Below, piece by piece: positions 39,556 to 48,698 of a DNA stretch of 64,000 nt. The position numbers and the translations under genes were made by a program. Position 1 is the stretch's first letter. The number at the start of each line of letters is the position of its first letter. The stretch is from NCBI GenBank assembly GCA_020850595.1, contig JADZEK010000155.1, forward strand, positions 62,001 through 126,000, in the 5' to 3' direction. This DNA is from Anaerolineales bacterium. Its GTDB lineage: Bacteria; Chloroflexota; Anaerolineae; Anaerolineales; UBA6663. The notes under the pieces were generated by a model. It did no database searches, was not told the origin of the DNA, and worked only from the letters and a program-made list of their open reading frames with translations.

Positions 39556-41616
39556 CTAGGCCGGGGCCGCGCCGCGCCACTCGGCGAGCTGCCGGCGCAC
39601 GTTCTCGGTATACGGGTGCTCAATCGCGCTAAAGAGCGCCAGGGCCGCCTCGCCTTCCGCCAGGGCGGCTGGCTGCCGGCCAAGCTCATGGGATACGACG
39701 GCGATATTCCAGCGATTACTGGCTTCGGCCCTCCGGTCGCCAATCGCGACACAAATCTCTAGGGCCTGGCGGTAGTATCCCAGGGCGCGCCGGCCCTTTC
39801 CGAGTTCGGCATAGCGATTGCCCAGGTTGCCGAGCACGGCGCCTTCGCCGCGCCGGTCGCCGATCTCACGGGCGATACTGAGCCGCTTTCGGTAGAATTT
39901 AATGGCGCGGCGGCGCTCGCCCAGGTTCGCGTAGGCATTGCCCAAGTTGCCCAGCGCGACCCCTTCGCCGCGCTTGTCGCCAAGCTCGCGCATAATGACA
40001 AGTTGTTGCTCGTAAAACTCAATGGCGCGACGGCGCTCGCCCAGGTTGGCGTAGGCGAGGCCCAGGTTGCCCAGCGCCTGGCCTTCGCCGCGCCGGTCGC
40101 CGATGGCGCGAAAGGTGCTCAAGGCTTGCCCGGCCAACTCTATGGCGTGGGGCTGATCGCCCAGGTCGGCCGTGACAGCACTCAGGTTGCCCAGGTGAAT
40201 CGCCTGAGCGCGCTGGTCGCCCAGTTGTTGCGCCGCGGCCAGGGCCGAGGTTAGCCAGGCAAGACGTTGGCGCGGCGAGTGGCGCAGGCTCCGGGCGAAG
40301 TTGCCAAAGCCGGCATAGTCATTGCACACGGCGGCGGCTTGCTTGATCGTTCGACTGTGCGCCGCCGCCCACGCCTGCCCGGCTGCGATGTTCGGCCACT
40401 CCCGGTCAAACAGCGCCAGCCCCTGCGCTACTGCCTCGCCGCCGATTTTATACTGGTTGTCGGCCTGAGACATCACCTGCACGTAATGCGCCGCGTGCCG
40501 CCACAGCCCCGCCTCGCGCGCCGCCTCGTCCAGCCGCGTCGCCGCCCAGGCCCGCGCCAGGTCGTGCAGTTGGTAGCGGCTGGTCACCTCGTCGAACTCC
40601 AGCAGCGAGTAGCGCAGCGCCTCGCCCAGCGCGTCAATGGTGTCGGCCTCATCGGGCGGTGAGTCGCCGCCGTTCCACACCGCCGCCGCCGCGCGCCAGT
40701 CGAAATCGGCCGGGAAGACAGACAGCGCCCGCCACCGGGCTTGCAGGTCGGGCGGCAGCAGCGCCTCGCTCAGCGCCAGCGCCGCGCCCACGGCGTCCAA
40801 TTCCTTGAAGCGGCGCTGCTCATCGCCCAGCCGCGCCAGGTAGCCTGGCGGCGTCAGGTTGGGGCGCTCGGCCAGCGCGCCGCCGGCCAGGCGCAGCGCC
40901 AGCGGCAGGTCGCCGCACGCCGCCGCGATCTCAGCCGCATGTTCGCCGCAGCGCGGCGCGAGTTTGAGCAGCAGCGTGATGGAGTCAACGCGGGGCAGCG
41001 TGTCGAGGCCGTGGGCGGCCAGCCCCGGCAGCGCGAAGCGCTGCCGCGAGGTCACCAGCGCCAGGCAGCCGGGCGGCGGCAGCAGCGCTTCCACCTGCTC
41101 CCGGTCGCGGGCGTTGTCGAGCAGCACCAGCGCGCGCCCGTCGGCCAGCAGCGAGCGGTAGATGGCTTGCAGCTCGGCGCGGCCCTCCGGCAGCCTGGCC
41201 GTCGGCGCAAAGGCGCGGATGAAGCCCGCCAGCGCCTCTTCGGGCGTCAGCGGCGCTTGTTCGGCCGCGCCCCGCAAATCCACGTAGAGCTGGGCATCGA
41301 GATAGCCCGCTTTCAGTTCGTGGGCCAGCACCAGCGCCAGCGCCGTCTTGCCCACGCCGCCCGGCCCATGCAGCCCCACCAGCGCGCCCCCGGCCCCTGC
41401 CGCGGCGCGCAGTTCTTTTAGCTCCTCCGCGCGCCCGGTGAAGTCTGCGAGCGGAGCCGGCAACTGGCGCAGCGCGGCCACGCCCACCGGCGCGGCGGCG
41501 TAGTTGTGCGTGAGCTTGTCGCGCCCAACGATGTCGCCGCCCGCCGTTTGATGAACGTGCTGGTCACCGCTGACGTAGTCGCCGCCGACTCTGCCTGGCC
41601 CCGCCGTCTCGCCCAT
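39556..41616 (-). CDS. STAND ATPase: NB-ARC domain with TPR C-terminus
   Basis: A 686-residue signal-transduction ATPase. It opens with GGDYVSGDQHVHQTAGGDIV and GRDKL, a beta-repeat leader common on such proteins in filamentous bacteria. The nucleotide domain has FTGRAEEL, P-loop GLHGPGGVGKTAL (82-94), Walker B ALVLLDNARD, sensor LALVTSRQRF and CGDLPLALRLAGG. Helical winged domains follow. From about 480 come about five 40-residue TPR units, each ending in GDRRGEG or GDKRGEG. Such proteins sense a ligand through the repeats and oligomerise; some are antiphage. No effector domain is visible. ATG 41616 avoids a TTG at 41628 inside a heptamer repeat. Confidence 0.88.
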   Translation of the reverse strand: MGETAGPGRVGGDYVSGDQHVHQTAGGDIVGRDKLTHNYAAAPVGVAALRQLPAPLADFTGRAEELKELRAAAGAGGALVGLHGPGGVGKTALALVLAHELKAGYLDAQLYVDLRGAAEQAPLTPEEALAGFIRAFAPTARLPEGRAELQAIYRSLLADGRALVLLDNARDREQVEALLPPPGCLALVTSRQRFALPGLAAHGLDTLPRVDSITLLLKLAPRCGEHAAEIAAACGDLPLALRLAGGALAERPNLTPPGYLARLGDEQRRFKELDAVGAALALSEALLPPDLQARWRALSVFPADFDWRAAAAVWNGGDSPPDEADTIDALGEALRYSLLEFDEVTSRYQLHDLARAWAATRLDEAAREAGLWRHAAHYVQVMSQADNQYKIGGEAVAQGLALFDREWPNIAAGQAWAAAHSRTIKQAAAVCNDYAGFGNFARSLRHSPRQRLAWLTSALAAAQQLGDQRAQAIHLGNLSAVTADLGDQPHAIELAGQALSTFRAIGDRRGEGQALGNLGLAYANLGERRRAIEFYEQQLVIMRELGDKRGEGVALGNLGNAYANLGERRRAIKFYRKRLSIAREIGDRRGEGAVLGNLGNRYAELGKGRRALGYYRQALEICVAIGDRRAEASNRWNIAVVSHELGRQPAALAEGEAALALFSAIEHPYTENVRRQLAEWRGAAPA
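39781..40260 (-). repeat. 120-bp tandem repeats in the TPR coding region
   Basis: Four units with exact 120-bp phase begin at 39781, 39901, 40021 and 40141; the central two are nearly identical (AATGGCGCGRCGGCGCTCGC starts both). Each unit encodes one 40-residue TPR repeat. The fourth is diverged. Confidence 0.8.
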
Positions 41617-41625
41617 GCCCGCCCC

Positions 41626-41653
41626 CAATCAGAAATCAGCAATCAAAAATCAG
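41626..41653. repeat. Tandem heptamers, 4 units (MAATCAR)
   Basis: CAATCAG, AAATCAG, CAATCAA, AAATCAG in exact 7-bp phase. It starts 8 bases beyond the glycoside hydrolase stop, and its AT-rich composition stands out. It lies between the stop of that gene and the start of the STAND gene. Confidence 0.65.
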
Positions 41654-41661
41654 CAATTGCC

Positions 41662-43701
41662 CTACGGGTTCACCACAAACGACGTGCGCCCCCAGCGGGC
41701 CTCGCGGTCCACCGTTACCACACGGTTGGCGGGGGTCGGCGTGTAGCCCAGCACCGTCACCGTGTAGCTGCCCTCCTGTAAGCCGGTAAAGCTGTAGTTG
41801 CCGTCGGCGTCGGTGGCGGCGTACACCGTGCCCCCCGGCCCGCTGGCCTGCACCGTGACGCCGGACACGCCGTTGCCCCAGCTCACCGCGCTGGTGTGCA
41901 CGCGCCCGGTGATGCGCCCGATGTTCTGGTTCCAGGTCAGGTTGGTGGTCAGGTAAATCGGCCACGGCCCCAGCACGATGTCGCCGCCGCCGAACGTGCC
42001 CAGGTCGTCGCCGAACAGGCTGATCTTGCGCGTAGTGCGGCCGTTGGTGTCAATCGAGACATTCTGGCTGCCGCTGGTGGCCTCCAGCCACGCCGCCCAA
42101 TACGTCTGCCCGTCGCGGTCAAAGCGATACACCCGCACCTGGCCGTTGGGCGAGATGTTGGCCGGGTGGTCGTTGCCGTTGAACGGGCTGAACACGTCCA
42201 GCAGCACCTCGGCCGCGCGGTAGATTGGGTGGAAGTACGGGTCTGGCTCGACCCCCACGGCCGTGTACGGCGATTGATCGTAAGTGGTGGTGATGAAGGC
42301 TTTGGCCGCCGAGTCGTTGGCCGGGAAGTTGTTGGTCTGCGGGCCGTACTGCGGCTCGTGATAGCTGTACCAGAAGAAGCGCTCGACGAACGGGTAGCTC
42401 CAGGCCTCGAACGTGAAGCGCGCGAAGTTGCTGGCCTTGGTCTGGTTGCTGTCGGTCGAGCTGCCCGACCAGCCGGTTTCGGTCAGCCACACGGGCTTGC
42501 CGCCGCGGTGGTTGGCGGCGATGTCCAGGAAATAATTTACGTAGTTCTGCGCATCCCAGTCCGGCTGGTCGGGGTAGCGCGTGAAGCTCACCCGGTCTAC
42601 GTAGTTCAGCCCGCCCGCCGCCTCCCACTGCGTCCACGACCAGATGAAATAGGGCACCAGGGGCGGGCCGCCGCCCACGGTCAGGTCGTTGCCGGCCGTC
42701 TGCGCCGTGGCCGGGCCGACGATGACGACGTTGGGGTTGGCGGCCTTGGCGGCCGAGTAGCCCACCGCGCTCAGGCGCACGTAGTCGTCCACGCTGCCGT
42801 CAAACTGGTGCGGCGCGGGCATGTACGGTGGGCAGGGGTTGTACACTGGGTCGCACAGCCAGCCCTGGCGCAGGTCTGGCTCGTTCCAAAACTCAACGTA
42901 CTTCAGTGGGCGCTGCAAGCCGGGCATGTCGGAGAAGCCGTCGCCGTCGTAGCGCTCCACGAAGTTGTACACATATTTGTACCAAGCCGTGTTGTTCATC
43001 GGCTCGTTCCACAAGTCGGTCGGCTTTTCGCGCCAGTCGCTCGAGCCATTCGCCCACTGCGGCGTGCCGTTGCCGATGGAGGCCAGCACCGAGATGCCGT
43101 GCTGCTGGGCGCTCTGCATCAGCAGGTCCCAGACCGACCAATCGTAGGTGTTGTTGGCCGGGTTGGTGTAGCGCCAGCTATATACGCGGCTGTCGGAGCC
43201 GTAGGTGCGGAAGTACTCCATGCCGGTCTGCTGGAGCCAGTCCATGCTCTTGTTGCGCAGCATGGCGTTCGAGTCCAGCAGGCCCGGAAAGCCGGGGCCG
43301 GTCAGCCCGTCTATAGCCGAGCCGACCACGCCGAAGAAGTTGTCGGTGGGCGGCGGATAGGGCTTGCCCCAGATGATGGGCAGGTAAGCGGGGTAAGTGG
43401 CGGCCGCCAGCAGCGGTGGTTGGGCGGTGGGCGCGCTGGTCGGCGCGGCGGCCGGCTCTGGCTCGGTCGGCGCGGGCGCGTCGGTTGCGGCGGGGGCCTC
43501 TGGTGTGGGAGCGGGGACCGTCCCCTCTGGCGCGCCGCCTGCCACCAGCGGGAAAAAGACCTGATACAGCGCGGCGAGCACGCCCGTTTGGTCAGCGGCG
43601 GCCGCCCGCGCCGGCGCGCCCTGCGCCGCCGCCAGCGCCACCGCCGCCAACATTACCCAGCGCAGGCCGCGCCGCCACCTATCCGGTTTCAAGTTCCGCA
43701 T
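41662..43701 (-). CDS. Secreted glycoside hydrolase (clan GH-A type) with C-terminal Ig-like domain
   Basis: A 679-residue exported protein. Signal peptide (WVMLAAVALAAAQGAPARA), then a short LYQVFFPLVAGG segment and a long Pro/Thr/Ala linker (about 57-95) with YPAYLPIIWG. The TIM-barrel enzyme domain runs from about 118. The general acid/base glutamate is in KYVEFWNEPDLRQGW (about 270) and the nucleophile in VWLTETGWSGS (about 408), the clan A arrangement, closest to GH39/GH5-like proteins. The last 90 residues (ITGRVHTSAVSWGNGVSGVT) form a carboxypeptidase-regulatory-like beta domain. A polysaccharide target is likely but the specificity is not visible. Confidence 0.8.
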   Translation of the reverse strand: MRNLKPDRWRRGLRWVMLAAVALAAAQGAPARAAAADQTGVLAALYQVFFPLVAGGAPEGTVPAPTPEAPAATDAPAPTEPEPAAAPTSAPTAQPPLLAAATYPAYLPIIWGKPYPPPTDNFFGVVGSAIDGLTGPGFPGLLDSNAMLRNKSMDWLQQTGMEYFRTYGSDSRVYSWRYTNPANNTYDWSVWDLLMQSAQQHGISVLASIGNGTPQWANGSSDWREKPTDLWNEPMNNTAWYKYVYNFVERYDGDGFSDMPGLQRPLKYVEFWNEPDLRQGWLCDPVYNPCPPYMPAPHQFDGSVDDYVRLSAVGYSAAKAANPNVVIVGPATAQTAGNDLTVGGGPPLVPYFIWSWTQWEAAGGLNYVDRVSFTRYPDQPDWDAQNYVNYFLDIAANHRGGKPVWLTETGWSGSSTDSNQTKASNFARFTFEAWSYPFVERFFWYSYHEPQYGPQTNNFPANDSAAKAFITTTYDQSPYTAVGVEPDPYFHPIYRAAEVLLDVFSPFNGNDHPANISPNGQVRVYRFDRDGQTYWAAWLEATSGSQNVSIDTNGRTTRKISLFGDDLGTFGGGDIVLGPWPIYLTTNLTWNQNIGRITGRVHTSAVSWGNGVSGVTVQASGPGGTVYAATDADGNYSFTGLQEGSYTVTVLGYTPTPANRVVTVDREARWGRTSFVVNP

Positions 43702-43812
43702 CCGTCACCTAGGCCGTCCTGACACTCCTAGCGCGTGTGCCTGATGGACGTATACCGCCTCCGCGCCCGCCGTCAGCCGAGCGTTCTTGGTTCGGCCGCG
43801 CCGCCTAATGTA

Positions 43813-43834
43813 GGGGCGTAGCGTGCTACGCCCC
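43813..43834. repeat. GGGGCGTAGC hairpin repeat
   Basis: GGGGCGTAGC and GCTACGCCCC form a perfect 10-bp stem around 2 nt. Its sequence resembles TAGGGGCGTAGCATGCTACG-type repeats I know from several bacterial genomes. It lies 45 bases after the TAP-like gene stop (minus strand). Confidence 0.55.
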
Positions 43835-43878
43835 GGCCTGCTGCCAAGGCAGCCGCGTCATTCCATTCGACCACCGCC

Positions 43879-46074
43879 CTAAATGCCAAAGCTGCTGGCG
43901 ATCCAACTACGCAGCCAGACCCAGGCCGGCAGCAGCCCGCCCGCGCCGATGACCAGCGCCAGCGCGGCCAGCGCCGCCAGCACCAATAGCGTTAAGTATA
44001 ACTTGCGCCGTCGCGACCACTCCTGGCCGAACAGGCCCGCACCCGCCGCCGCGATGAACAGGATAGTCAGCAGCAGCTCGACGGCCGGCAGCGCGGCATA
44101 CCACGCCAGACTGCCCGGCAGGCCGATCCACGTGACGGGCGCGCCCGCGGCCAGCACCGGCGCCACCAGGTAAGGCAGCAGCACGGCCAGCGCCGCCAGC
44201 AGCAGCCCCAAGATCACGGCCAGCCAGGGAGCGGCGTTGGGCAGCATGGCCCCGGCCTGCGACAGGTCGGGCGGCGGCGGCATGGCCGGCATCCCGGTGG
44301 GAATTTCCGTCGGCGCAGGCGGCATGGCCGAGAGGTCGAGCGGCTTCTCCTTGGCCTGCGCCAGCCGCGCTAGCGGGAAGACCACCAGCCCCGACAGCAG
44401 CGCCAGCGTGCTCAGGGCCAGCAGCCCCAACCACAGCAGGGTGCGCGGCTGTTGGCCGTGCAGGTCGGCCAGCAGCGACCGCGCCGGCATGTCCACCACG
44501 TCGCTGGGGATGACCCAGTTGACGGCGGGCACGGTCGCCAGGCAGTCGCTGTTGAGGGCCAGCCCCGGCGTCTCGTAGAAGTCTTCGACCAGGCCGACGG
44601 CGCACTCGCCGGAGCTGGGGTAGCTCCGGTGCCCGCTGTTAATAAAGCTGAAGTTGCCCATGAGCAGCGTGGTGGAGCCGGCCGCCAGCAAGCCGTTGGC
44701 CGCCGGGGTATACGGGTCGAAGTTGCCCGTCAGCACCAGCACGGGCACGCTGCTGGTCACCGGCTGCCCGGCCGCGGGCAGCACCGAGCGCACGCGCCAA
44801 TCGCCGCACAGGCGATAGGCCGCCTCAATCGTCACGGCCTGGCCCTGCACCCAGCGCCGGAAGTCGCGCACGTCGGGCGGGCCGGCCTGCGTGGCGCCGT
44901 CCTCCGCGCACACCGCCGACCAATAGGCGCCCGCCGCGCGGCTGCGGTCGAAGGCCGTGGCCGAGAGGTAGTTCTCCAGCGGGGTGTACTGCCGGGCCGC
45001 CGTCCGCCGCACGATCTCGGGGATCAGCGGCAGCGCGTCGGCGCGGGCCATCATTTGCAGCAGCGCCTCGATCAGCCGGTCGCCGGTGAGTTGAGCGGGG
45101 TAGGTCTGGCCGGTTGCCGGGTCGGTCAGCGTCAGCGCCGCCGGGCGGGCGTTGAGGATGTCCACCGTGTTCGCCAGGGTGCGTTCCAGGTCGCGGTACC
45201 ACACGGCGCAGCGCGCCAGGGCCTCGCAGGCGGCGAAGAACTCGGTCAGCGCGGCGTCGGCGGTGGCCGGGGCCTCGCTCAGCAGGTTGTTCTGCGGCGT
45301 CAGGGGCGAGTCGAGCACGGCCCCGCGCACGCCGGCCGGCTGGCTGCGCAGCAGGTTCAAGATCACGCGCGCGCCGTAGCCCGAGCCGTACAGGTTGAGC
45401 TGGGTGTAACCTAGGGCGCGGCGCAGGTCGTCCAGGTCGGCCGCCTGCTCCAGCGTGTTGTAGGCCGAGAGGTTCGCGCCGCCCTGCACCAGCCGTTCGC
45501 GGCAGGCCAGCGCGGCGACGTTGTAGCGCGCGGCGGCTTCTTCCAGGGCCAGGTTTTCGCCCAACTGCGTGGTGGTTTCGCTGCGCACCTCGGCGCAGTC
45601 CAGGTTGGGCTGGCTGTGGCCCGCGCCGCGTGGGTCGTAGACAATCACGTCGCGCTGGTCGCGCAGCGGGCTGGCGAGCAGGGCGACGGCCGAGGCATCA
45701 ATGGCGGCCTGGCCGGGCTGGTCGGGCACGAAGACGATTGGCTCCGGCTGCGGGCGGAAGGCGCGCGCCTTGAGCACCGCCACCGCCAGCTTAAGCGTGA
45801 TGGGCCGGCCGTTGGTGGCCGTGACCGGCGCGTGCTCCTCCAACACCACCAGCCAGCCGCAGACCACGGTGGTGTCAGCGGTCTCGCCCGCCGGAAGTGT
45901 GAACCAGCAGGTGTCCGGCTCGAAGCGCGGCACGGCGCTCTGGGCGGCCGGGGCAGGCGGCGGCCCGGCGGCAGCGGGGGCCGGCGCCCCCAGCAGCAGC
46001 GCGGCCACGGTCAGCAGCGGGAATATGGCGCGCCCTACCGGGCGCGGCGAACGGGCAGGGGGGTGAGGCATCAT
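43879..46074 (-). CDS. TAP-like alpha/beta hydrolase with altered nucleophile and C-terminal membrane domain
   Basis: A 731-residue exported protein. Signal peptide (IFPLLTVAALLLGAPAPAAA), then an alpha/beta-hydrolase body like tripeptidyl aminopeptidases: DVIVYDPRGAGHSQP, the later LVLTGNFDPYTPAANG (acid) and INSGHRSYPSSGECA (histidine). The usual nucleophile LYGxSYG reads LYGSGYGA (229-235), so the serine position is Gly, and the oxyanion GGPG is PDQPG. From about residue 535 the protein adds about five membrane helices with a proline-rich linker (about 575-610). It may be a non-catalytic membrane-bound binding protein. Confidence 0.78.
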   Translation of the reverse strand: MMPHPPARSPRPVGRAIFPLLTVAALLLGAPAPAAAGPPPAPAAQSAVPRFEPDTCWFTLPAGETADTTVVCGWLVVLEEHAPVTATNGRPITLKLAVAVLKARAFRPQPEPIVFVPDQPGQAAIDASAVALLASPLRDQRDVIVYDPRGAGHSQPNLDCAEVRSETTTQLGENLALEEAAARYNVAALACRERLVQGGANLSAYNTLEQAADLDDLRRALGYTQLNLYGSGYGARVILNLLRSQPAGVRGAVLDSPLTPQNNLLSEAPATADAALTEFFAACEALARCAVWYRDLERTLANTVDILNARPAALTLTDPATGQTYPAQLTGDRLIEALLQMMARADALPLIPEIVRRTAARQYTPLENYLSATAFDRSRAAGAYWSAVCAEDGATQAGPPDVRDFRRWVQGQAVTIEAAYRLCGDWRVRSVLPAAGQPVTSSVPVLVLTGNFDPYTPAANGLLAAGSTTLLMGNFSFINSGHRSYPSSGECAVGLVEDFYETPGLALNSDCLATVPAVNWVIPSDVVDMPARSLLADLHGQQPRTLLWLGLLALSTLALLSGLVVFPLARLAQAKEKPLDLSAMPPAPTEIPTGMPAMPPPPDLSQAGAMLPNAAPWLAVILGLLLAALAVLLPYLVAPVLAAGAPVTWIGLPGSLAWYAALPAVELLLTILFIAAAGAGLFGQEWSRRRKLYLTLLVLAALAALALVIGAGGLLPAWVWLRSWIASSFGI

Positions 46075-46157
46075 ACCGAGTCTCCGCGGAGTCGGTAGAT
46101 ACTACCTCAGGCGGCCCTAGATGCCAATTGAAAGGCGAGCCTGGGGCGCGTCGGGCG

Positions 46158-46670
46158 TTAGGGTTTAGGCGCGAACAGCCAGCGCGTGGCGGTGTTGGGG
46201 AAGGAGCTTTCGGCCCAGCCCAGGGCTACCTTCAGGTCGAGGCGGTAGATGCCGTCGGTGCCCATGTCTTTGGCCGGGCGGATGCCGCCGTACTTGGCGG
46301 CGTAGGCGTCGTCGAAGCGGTCAAAATCGGCCTGGTCGGTCACCTTGGCGACGACGCCTTCGAGCACCACGGCCTCGTCGCCGCTCTCCAGGTGGATGAG
46401 CAGGTTGGGGTTGGCGGCCAGGTTCAGGCCCTTGCGCGACTGGGGGTCGGTGCTGAAGTACACGGTGTCGTTGAACGCCACGCCCCACACCGGCATGGCG
46501 TGCGGGCGGCCGTCGGGGCGGACGGTGACGATCCAGTAGTTCTTGGAGGCGGCCATGCGCTCGGTGGCCCAGCTCCAGGGCAGGCGGCCTTCTTCGCCCT
46601 GGGCGATGCCATAGCCCGCGGGCATAGCGGGCCGGGTGGTCTTGGGCGCGGCGGGTCTGGCTTTAGGCAT
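46158..46670 (-). CDS. Pyridoxamine 5'-phosphate oxidase-fold protein (flavin or F420 type)
   Basis: A 170-residue protein of the PPOX/split-barrel superfamily. Seen are WIVTVRPDGRPHAMPVWGVA, VYFSTDPQSRKGLNLAANPN and LLIHLESGDEAVVLEGVVAK, which match flavin- or F420-binding small oxidoreductases. ATG 46670 starts after a short lysine/proline-rich tail (PKARPAAPKTTRP). The AOR gene ends 133 bases upstream. Cofactor and substrate cannot be told from sequence. Confidence 0.82.
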   Translation of the reverse strand: MPKARPAAPKTTRPAMPAGYGIAQGEEGRLPWSWATERMAASKNYWIVTVRPDGRPHAMPVWGVAFNDTVYFSTDPQSRKGLNLAANPNLLIHLESGDEAVVLEGVVAKVTDQADFDRFDDAYAAKYGGIRPAKDMGTDGIYRLDLKVALGWAESSFPNTATRWLFAPKP

Positions 46671-46802
46671 GGGGACTACTTCAGCGCATGTGTGGGATGG
46701 GCCGGCGGGGGGGAATTGCGCGATCATCGCTATAGGCGCGCCGCCGCGCATGTGTGACAGGCAGTTGGCCGGGTGGGTATAAGGGGTGGACGATTTTCCG
46801 CC

Positions 46803-48698
46803 TCACGCCGCCCACTCGATCCCCAGCCGCGCCAGCGTCTCCGGCGTTGGGTTGCCCGTCTCCGCGTCCCAGCCGGAGAGCGCGTAGTACAGGTCTTGCG
46901 CGGCGCGCAGTTCGTCGGCGCTCAGGGCCACCTTCGCCGTCGGCCCCTCGCCTTGCAGGGCCTTGAAGAACTTCTTGGGCAGCTTGTCGTCGGCGCGCGT
47001 CAGCCCCTCGCGGGCGTTGAAGGCGCGCAGCAGGTTCAGCCGGCGCTCGCCCACCTGCATCAATTCCTCCAGCGTGAAGTCCTCCCAGCCGGTCACGGCC
47101 TTGATTAGCTTCACCGTTTCCTCCGGGCCGTAAAGCGTCCAGGCCGGGCCGTAGACGAACTGGCACAGGTCGGCCGAGTCGAGGAACGAGTAGAAGTGCT
47201 GGGTCTTGAGCGCGAAGGCCACCTTGTCGGCGTCGAGCGAGCGCGGGGCCAGCGTGTGGCCCACGCCGATCAGCTTCAGCCGGTTCAGATACAAATCCGC
47301 CGCGCCGTCCTCGATCATCGGGTCGTGCTCGCTGGATTGGTGGTCGGCCCCGAACGGGTTGACGGCGTAGATCAGCCCGAGCGAGCGCTTGGCCTGCGGC
47401 ATGTGCGCCGGGGCCTCCGCGCCCTTCACGGTGATGAGGTGGTCGTGGCCGCGCTCCAGCCGGTCGGCGGCCAGGCGCGAACCTTCGGCCAAAATGTGCC
47501 CAAAGCCCTCGCGGTGGGCGATCATCTCCGTCAGCCGTACCATGGCCGCGACGTCGCCGAACCGGGCGGGTAGGCCCACCTCGGCCTCGGTCAGCAGGCC
47601 CTTCGTGAAGCACTCCATGGCCCAGGCCACCGTCGCGCCGGTGCCGATGGTGTCCAACCCGTACTCGTTGCACAGCTTGTTGACGTAGGCCACGGCGTGC
47701 AGGTCGTCCACGCCGCAGTACGAGCCAAAGGTCGAGAGCGTTTCGTACTCCGGCCCGCCGTGCCGGCGCTCCACCGGGCGGCCCTGCCACTCCGTCTCCA
47801 CCACGCGCTTGCAGCGCACGGTGCAGGCGTAGCAGGTGTCGCGCTCGCGCAAAATAGTCTCGGTCATCACCTCGCCGGAGATGGCCTCGGCCTCGGCAAA
47901 CTGCCCGGCGTTGTAGTTGAAGGCCGGCAGCGTGCCGGTGGCGTTCTGGTAGCTGAGCACGCCCGCCGTGCCGTGCTCGCGCAGGCTCACCATGTCGGGG
48001 TTGCTGTCGAGCGTGGCCGGGCCGAGTTTAGCCAGCGCGTTCAGGCGCTTGGGGTCGGCCAGGCTCAGCCGTTTGCTCGACCCGCGCGCGACGATGGCCT
48101 TGAGGCGCTTGCTGCCCATCACCGCGCCCAACCCCGTGCGCCCGGCGGCGCGGTTCGCCATGTTGATAACCGAGGCCAGCCGGGTGAGCTTTTCGCCCGC
48201 CGGCCCGCACTGGGCGATCTCGATCTTGTCATCGCCCAACTCGGCCTTCAGCAGCGCCTCGACCTCGGCCGTGGTGTGGCCCCATAGGTGGGCGGCGTCG
48301 CGCAGGGCATACTCACCATCGTGCAGCCACAGGTAGACCGGCCGCGCCGCCTGCCCGGTGACCACCACGCCGTCGAAGCCGGCGAACTTCAGCTCCGCCG
48401 GGAAGAAGCCGCCCATCTGGCTGTCGCCAATGCCGTCCACCAGCGGCGAGCGCGCGTTGACGGTGGCCCGGCTCTGGCCGGAGATGGCCGCGCCGGTGGT
48501 GGGCGAGAGCATGACGGTGAAGACGTTCTCCGGCGCGAATGCCCCGGCCCCGCGCGGCAGTTGCTTGAGCACGTAATACACGCCCATGGCCGAGCCGCCC
48601 AGGTACTGCCGGTAGAAACTCTCCGGTGGGTGCTCGACGCTCAGCGCCCCGGTGGTCAGGTTGGCGTGCAGGATGTTGCCGGTGTAACCGTGCGGCAT
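46803..48698 (-). CDS. Aldehyde ferredoxin oxidoreductase (tungsten enzyme)
   Basis: A 631-residue member of the AOR family, which oxidises aldehydes to acids with ferredoxin using a tungstopterin and a 4Fe-4S cluster. Seen are YTGNILHANLTTGALSVE at the start, LSPTTGAAISGQSRATVNAR, the cluster ligands CYACTVRCKR (about 286-294) with a fourth cysteine in DSADLCQFVYG (about 510), and pterin-binding GGPEYETLSTFGSYCGVDD. It is full length. No ferredoxin, tungstate transporter or pterin gene is adjacent. ATG 48698 is the family start. Confidence 0.93.
   Translation of the reverse strand: MPHGYTGNILHANLTTGALSVEHPPESFYRQYLGGSAMGVYYVLKQLPRGAGAFAPENVFTVMLSPTTGAAISGQSRATVNARSPLVDGIGDSQMGGFFPAELKFAGFDGVVVTGQAARPVYLWLHDGEYALRDAAHLWGHTTAEVEALLKAELGDDKIEIAQCGPAGEKLTRLASVINMANRAAGRTGLGAVMGSKRLKAIVARGSSKRLSLADPKRLNALAKLGPATLDSNPDMVSLREHGTAGVLSYQNATGTLPAFNYNAGQFAEAEAISGEVMTETILRERDTCYACTVRCKRVVETEWQGRPVERRHGGPEYETLSTFGSYCGVDDLHAVAYVNKLCNEYGLDTIGTGATVAWAMECFTKGLLTEAEVGLPARFGDVAAMVRLTEMIAHREGFGHILAEGSRLAADRLERGHDHLITVKGAEAPAHMPQAKRSLGLIYAVNPFGADHQSSEHDPMIEDGAADLYLNRLKLIGVGHTLAPRSLDADKVAFALKTQHFYSFLDSADLCQFVYGPAWTLYGPEETVKLIKAVTGWEDFTLEELMQVGERRLNLLRAFNAREGLTRADDKLPKKFFKALQGEGPTAKVALSADELRAAQDLYYALSGWDAETGNPTPETLARLGIEWAA

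Noticed and set aside
39781..40260. 120-bp DNA repeats as a mobile or structural repeat
   Set aside because: They are in frame and each encodes a TPR unit, so they are explained by the protein.
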